Below, piece by piece: positions 61,042-64,000 of a DNA stretch of 64,000 bases. The translations under genes and the position numbers were made by a program. The notes beneath the pieces are model-generated. The model was not told the DNA's origin. It saw only the letters and a list, made by a program, of their open reading frames with translations, and did no database searches. Location of the stretch: NCBI GenBank assembly GCA_019637995.1, contig JAHBUQ010000003.1, positions 248,001-312,000 of the forward strand. Direction: 5' to 3'. This stretch comes from Ignavibacteriota bacterium (GTDB lineage Bacteria; Bacteroidota; Ignavibacteria; Kapaibacteriales; UBA2268). Each line of letters begins with the position of its first letter. Within the stretch, counting starts at the first letter, position 1.

Positions 61042-62960
61042 AATTCTTTGATATAGTCATTAGCAAAACTAATTCCCATAGACAGAGCTTTTTTCAAGTC
61101 TTTACAAGCAAGTTCCTTCTCATCCAACGATAAATAAGCAAGGCCCCGTTTGAAGTAAAAATTTGCTCTATTTGAATTAAGTTCAATTGCTTTATTATAA
61201 TCATCAATAGCAAGTTTAAAATCGTTTTCAAAAGAATTTGCACATCCTCTGAAAAAATATGCTGTATGCGAATTTGGATCAATACTAATAGCTTTATCAA
61301 AGTCTTCAATTGAATCAGAAAATCTTTTTAATGATATTTTAGTATTACCCCTGCCTAAATATGCTTTAAATAGATTTGGATTCAAATCTATAGCTTTCGA
61401 ATAATCATCCAAAGCCCCTTGGAAATCACCAATATCGAACTTTGCATCACCCCTATTTGTAAATGCTAAAACAAAATCAGGTCGAATTTCGATTGCTTTA
61501 TCAAAGTCTTGGATAGCACCTTGATAATCTTTTGAATCCAACTTTACTGATCCGATATTGTTATATGCTAAATGAGTATCATAATTAAACTCAATTACTT
61601 TTTCCCAATTCCAAATTGCACCACTTAAGTCTCCTAATTGATGTTTAATATTACCTCGTGTATGATAAACCCCTGGCAAATTTGGATCTAATTCAATTGC
61701 TCTGTTAAAATCTGCTAATGCTCCAGAATTATCGCCTAAACTTCTTTTTGATTGTCCACGTAAAAAGAAGGACATAGTATCAATTGGATTTATCTCAATA
61801 GCTTTGTTGAAGTTATGAGTCGCGGCTTGAAAATCACCTAACTCATAATTTATCATGCCTTTAAATCTATATGCGATGTAAAAGTTCGGCTCTAATTCGA
61901 TTAATTTATCTAAATCGTAAATAGCATTATGCTTCATATTTAATATATGATAAGTTTTGGCTCTGTTGTAATAGGAATTAATATTATCAGGATTTATCTC
62001 AATTGCTTTGTTCAAGTCATCAAGTGCTTCTTGGTATTCACCAATTTCAAACTTAGCAGCTCCACGATTGGCGTATCCCATAGAAAAATTTACATCAAGC
62101 GCTATTACTTTGTCATAATCAATAATTGCGTCAAGATAATCTTCTAATTTAAATTTTAGATATCCTCTGTTATAATATGTCAAGTAATAATTTGGGTCTA
62201 ATTCAATCGCTTGATTATAATCATTCATAGCGTCTTGATATTTACCTAATTCACTTTTAGCATTCCCAAGATTTATGTAAACTCCTGGATTGACAAAATT
62301 TAATTTAATTGCTCTCTCAAAGTCTTCAATAGCACCTTGATGGTCTTTCAACTCACTTTTAACATTACCACGATTGTAAATTGCAGAAGAAAATTCAGGG
62401 TTGATTTCTAAAGCTTTGTTAAAGTCAAATAAAGCATCTTCAAATTGCCCAATCTCACTTTTTGCATTGCCACGATTGTTATAAAAATCAATCTCATTAG
62501 GGTCTAATTCAATAGCTTTATTGTAATTTTCAATAGCAGTAACAAAATCTCCCAAATCAGATAAAACATTACCTAAATTGTAGTAAGCTAAAATATCTTT
62601 CGGTTTAAGTTCAATAGCTTTTTTAAAATCCTTTATCGCTTCTTCAAATTCTCCCATTACATACTTAGCACTTCCTCGATTATGAAATGCCTGAGCAAAA
62701 TTTGAATATAATTCAATCGCCTTTGTATAGTCTGCGATTGCATCCTGATAGAAGCCCATAAAATACTTAACATTACCTTTAACGAACAATAATTCGGCTT
62801 GAATGTAATCCTGTTCGATTGATTTATTTAACTCTTGCTTAATATCCTGATAAACACTTGATTTTGACTTTGAAAAGCCACTCTTAAAATGATTCAAAGT
62901 GGTTTTGCTTAATGTTAAGTTAGATATCAGCATTAAGAAAATTACTGTTAATATTTTCAT
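61032..62960 (-). CDS. Large TPR-repeat protein with signal peptide
   Basis: A 642-residue exported protein: a signal peptide (KILTVIFLMLISNLTLSK), then about 17 nearly uniform tetratricopeptide repeats of 34 residues from about residue 45 to 630, such as AIENYNKAIELDPNEIDFYN and AIQDFDKAIEIRPDFVLAFT. It has no other domain. The repeats give a 102-bp period in the DNA. An ATG at 62969 would add three residues; ATG 62960 gives a cleaner signal. A shorter paralogue lies at 38.6 kb. It is probably a periplasmic protein-binding scaffold. Confidence 0.85.
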   Translation of the reverse strand: MKILTVIFLMLISNLTLSKTTLNHFKSGFSKSKSSVYQDIKQELNKSIEQDYIQAELLFVKGNVKYFMGFYQDAIADYTKAIELYSNFAQAFHNRGSAKYVMGEFEEAIKDFKKAIELKPKDILAYYNLGNVLSDLGDFVTAIENYNKAIELDPNEIDFYNNRGNAKSEIGQFEDALFDFNKALEINPEFSSAIYNRGNVKSELKDHQGAIEDFERAIKLNFVNPGVYINLGNAKSELGKYQDAMNDYNQAIELDPNYYLTYYNRGYLKFKLEDYLDAIIDYDKVIALDVNFSMGYANRGAAKFEIGEYQEALDDLNKAIEINPDNINSYYNRAKTYHILNMKHNAIYDLDKLIELEPNFYIAYRFKGMINYELGDFQAATHNFNKAIEINPIDTMSFFLRGQSKRSLGDNSGALADFNRAIELDPNLPGVYHTRGNIKHQLGDLSGAIWNWEKVIEFNYDTHLAYNNIGSVKLDSKDYQGAIQDFDKAIEIRPDFVLAFTNRGDAKFDIGDFQGALDDYSKAIDLNPNLFKAYLGRGNTKISLKRFSDSIEDFDKAISIDPNSHTAYFFRGCANSFENDFKLAIDDYNKAIELNSNRANFYFKRGLAYLSLDEKELACKDLKKALSMGISFANDYIKELCY

Positions 62961-63241
62961 TACTATCATACGACTTCATTTTTTTTTAATTAGAAAAGTA
63001 GATTTACAAAAATAGCAGTTTTATGTAAAAAATCAATAAATAATAAAATAAATTTTCAAAATCCTAATTAAAAGTAATCATAAAATTGGGGTTAGCTTTC
63101 GTAATTAACGAACCCTAAAGTTCTGAAATAAAGTTATCTATATACTGCAAGAAAATAAATTATAAATATTTGATTCTATATTACTTTTGTGCAGTTTTTA
63201 TCCCGATAGTTGAGTAAAAATTGAGAATGAGAAAAAAATAA

Positions 63242-63403
63242 ATTGACCTACTTATTCATCCGATGATTGCGATTAATCGGTTGAATGTTAGGTATCTGCA
63301 GGCAGGAGTATATTGCATCAGAATAACTTGTAGCAATGGAGCTTGCTCCATTGTTGATAAATTTGTGAAGTTGAACGAATTAAAAAAAATTACCGAAAAA
63401 TAA
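63242..63403 (+). pseudogene. Relic of a T9SS sorting domain
   Basis: The frame 63242-63403 has no good start but ends YLQAGVYCIRITCSNG, ACSIVDKFVKL, then NELKKITEK and a stop. This matches the end of the T9SS cargo at 33.6-35.6 kb (LPAGMYFIKIIGSNG, ACSIVEKFVKL), including the palindrome. It is the last third of a sorting domain, left behind when the rest of a cargo gene was lost. It fills part of the 584-base gap between the TPR gene and the transporter; the rest is AT-rich with nothing I recognise. Confidence 0.7.
63334..63353. repeat. 20-bp palindrome copy in the T9SS relic
   Basis: CAATGGAGC-TT-GCTCCATTG is a perfect nine-base inverted repeat around TT. It is the same element as at 35588 and 35438, about 28 kb away. 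Confidence 0.85.
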
Positions 63404-63544
63404 TTCGTTAATTTTTATTTATGAATAATTAATTTGTTAATAAATTATATTCATTGATTTTAAAAAAAGGTTTTAAATGTCATATTTTATTGTTTTCTTA
63501 TTGAATCACATCAAGTGTAATTTAAAACTCATACTTTAAAAATA

Positions 63545-64000
63545 TTAAAGCACAAATAATGACCACAGATAAATAAAGCTGAAGCCTGACAAGAAAATAA
63601 TACCTGCAATTGCCAGCAATTTCAACCATAATTTTGGTCTGTAGCTATCTGGAAAATCCTTCGCTGTTACAGTCTTATAGTTAATCACTGCAAAAACCGG
63701 AGCAGCAAGAAATGAAATAACAGTTGCCAAATCTATCATCATTTTTAGATTATGAATCAAAAAACTGACTATTATTAATGCTACAGCAGACATAGAAAGA
63801 GTTAAAATCTCGTGCAAACGAACTGTTTCATGTGTTTTCTCCCGCAAGGAAAGAAATATAGCACTTGTTATTGATCGCGGATAAGCATCAACAACTGTAA
63901 GTAGCGAACTAAAAATTGTTATAAATGCCACTGGAGCTAAAATTACTTTACTCCAATTTCCTAACAATGTGGCATAAATATCAATAAGCTGTTTGGAAAA
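63545..64000 (-). CDS. NRAMP-type divalent metal transporter, C-terminal part
   Basis: This is the last 151 codons of a multi-pass inner-membrane transporter; the frame is still open at base 64000, so the N-terminal helices and metal-binding motif lie beyond the window. The sequence FSKQLIDIYATLLGNWSKVI, LLTVVDAYPRSI and the last helices (WLKLLAIAGIIFLSGFSFIY) match NRAMP/MntH-like Mn2+/Fe2+ transporters. The metal-binding motifs cannot be seen, so the substrate is inferred from the family. Confidence 0.75.
   Translation of the reverse strand, partial: FSKQLIDIYATLLGNWSKVILAPVAFITIFSSLLTVVDAYPRSITSAIFLSLREKTHETVRLHEILTLSMSAVALIIVSFLIHNLKMMIDLATVISFLAAPVFAVINYKTVTAKDFPDSYRPKLWLKLLAIAGIIFLSGFSFIYLWSLFVL

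Noticed and set aside
61032..62960. Periodic 102-bp signal considered as a CRISPR or satellite repeat
   Set aside because: The period equals 34 codons and the translation is a TPR array; units are protein repeats, not identical DNA repeats with spacers.

Overview
The window is one contig segment from an AT-rich Gram-negative bacterium of the FCB group (Bacteroidota/Chlorobiota-like, perhaps Ignavibacteria or Kapabacteria). The signs are type IX secretion (T9SS) C-terminal sorting domains on three large secreted proteins, a short RpoD of 286 residues, an ExbB-ExbD-ExbD-TonB operon running into a PstS-like lipoprotein, an LptC-like lipoprotein next to kdsA, many start sites with weak Shine-Dalgarno signals, and a tmRNA tag ending ENNYALAA. 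I cannot fix the genus from sequence alone. Most of the window is chromosomal housekeeping DNA. There is no CRISPR array, complete IS element, rRNA or tRNA.

Layout. 1-5.3 kb (minus): DJ-1 family protein, acylphosphatase, patatin-Omp85 fusion and a CPA2 antiporter that runs off the left edge. 5.6-10.4 kb (plus): a lipoprotein, then an overlapping cassette of SGNH lipoprotein, membrane acyltransferase, GT4 and GT2, suggesting synthesis or decoration of a surface glycan. 10.5-16.7 kb (minus): STAS protein, then exbB-exbD-exbD-tonB, a small membrane protein, a PstS-like lipoprotein and a TPR protein. 16.8-21.7 kb (minus): prmC, HU, and the tight envelope set kdsA-lptC-tpiA-pgsA-pgpA. 21.9-25.5 kb (plus): comB-like and ftsK. 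25.7-32.2 kb (minus): a MacAB/TolC-like efflux operon with an RDD gene inside it. 32.4-38.5 kb (plus): a dihydroorotate dehydrogenase-like protein and two T9SS cargo proteins with palindromic repeats and a decayed gene copy between them. 38.6-42.9 kb (minus): TPR, OsmC, PhnP-like hydrolase, lipA, rpoD. 43.2-47.7 kb (plus): a third T9SS cargo, an MsbA-type ABC exporter and tmRNA.

47.8-50.3 kb is a small accessory island: a leader repeat, a broken small membrane ORF, a membrane protein, a membrane-anchored C10-like cysteine peptidase, a frameshifted relic, a 37-residue ORF and a DUF2283 gene. A second DUF2283 copy with the same leader repeat and a related relic lies at 60.5-61.0 kb. Between them are rimO, ade, dnaJ-grpE (minus), two tandem FabI-like SDR genes, and mraZ-rsmH with MraZ boxes. 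The usual ftsL/ftsI genes do not follow rsmH. Instead there is a tiny relic of an AAA-ATPase-like gene and an exported DJ-1/PfpI protein. The right end holds a 645-residue TPR protein, a relic of a T9SS sorting domain and the C-terminal part of an NRAMP-type transporter.

I did not find an obvious new defence or biosynthetic system. The most unusual signals are the 20-bp palindromes that sit in frame inside a T9SS sorting domain and recur in a relic 28 kb away, the decayed partial copy of the arylsulfotransferase-like gene beside its parent, and the reshuffled leader/DUF2283/relic modules.
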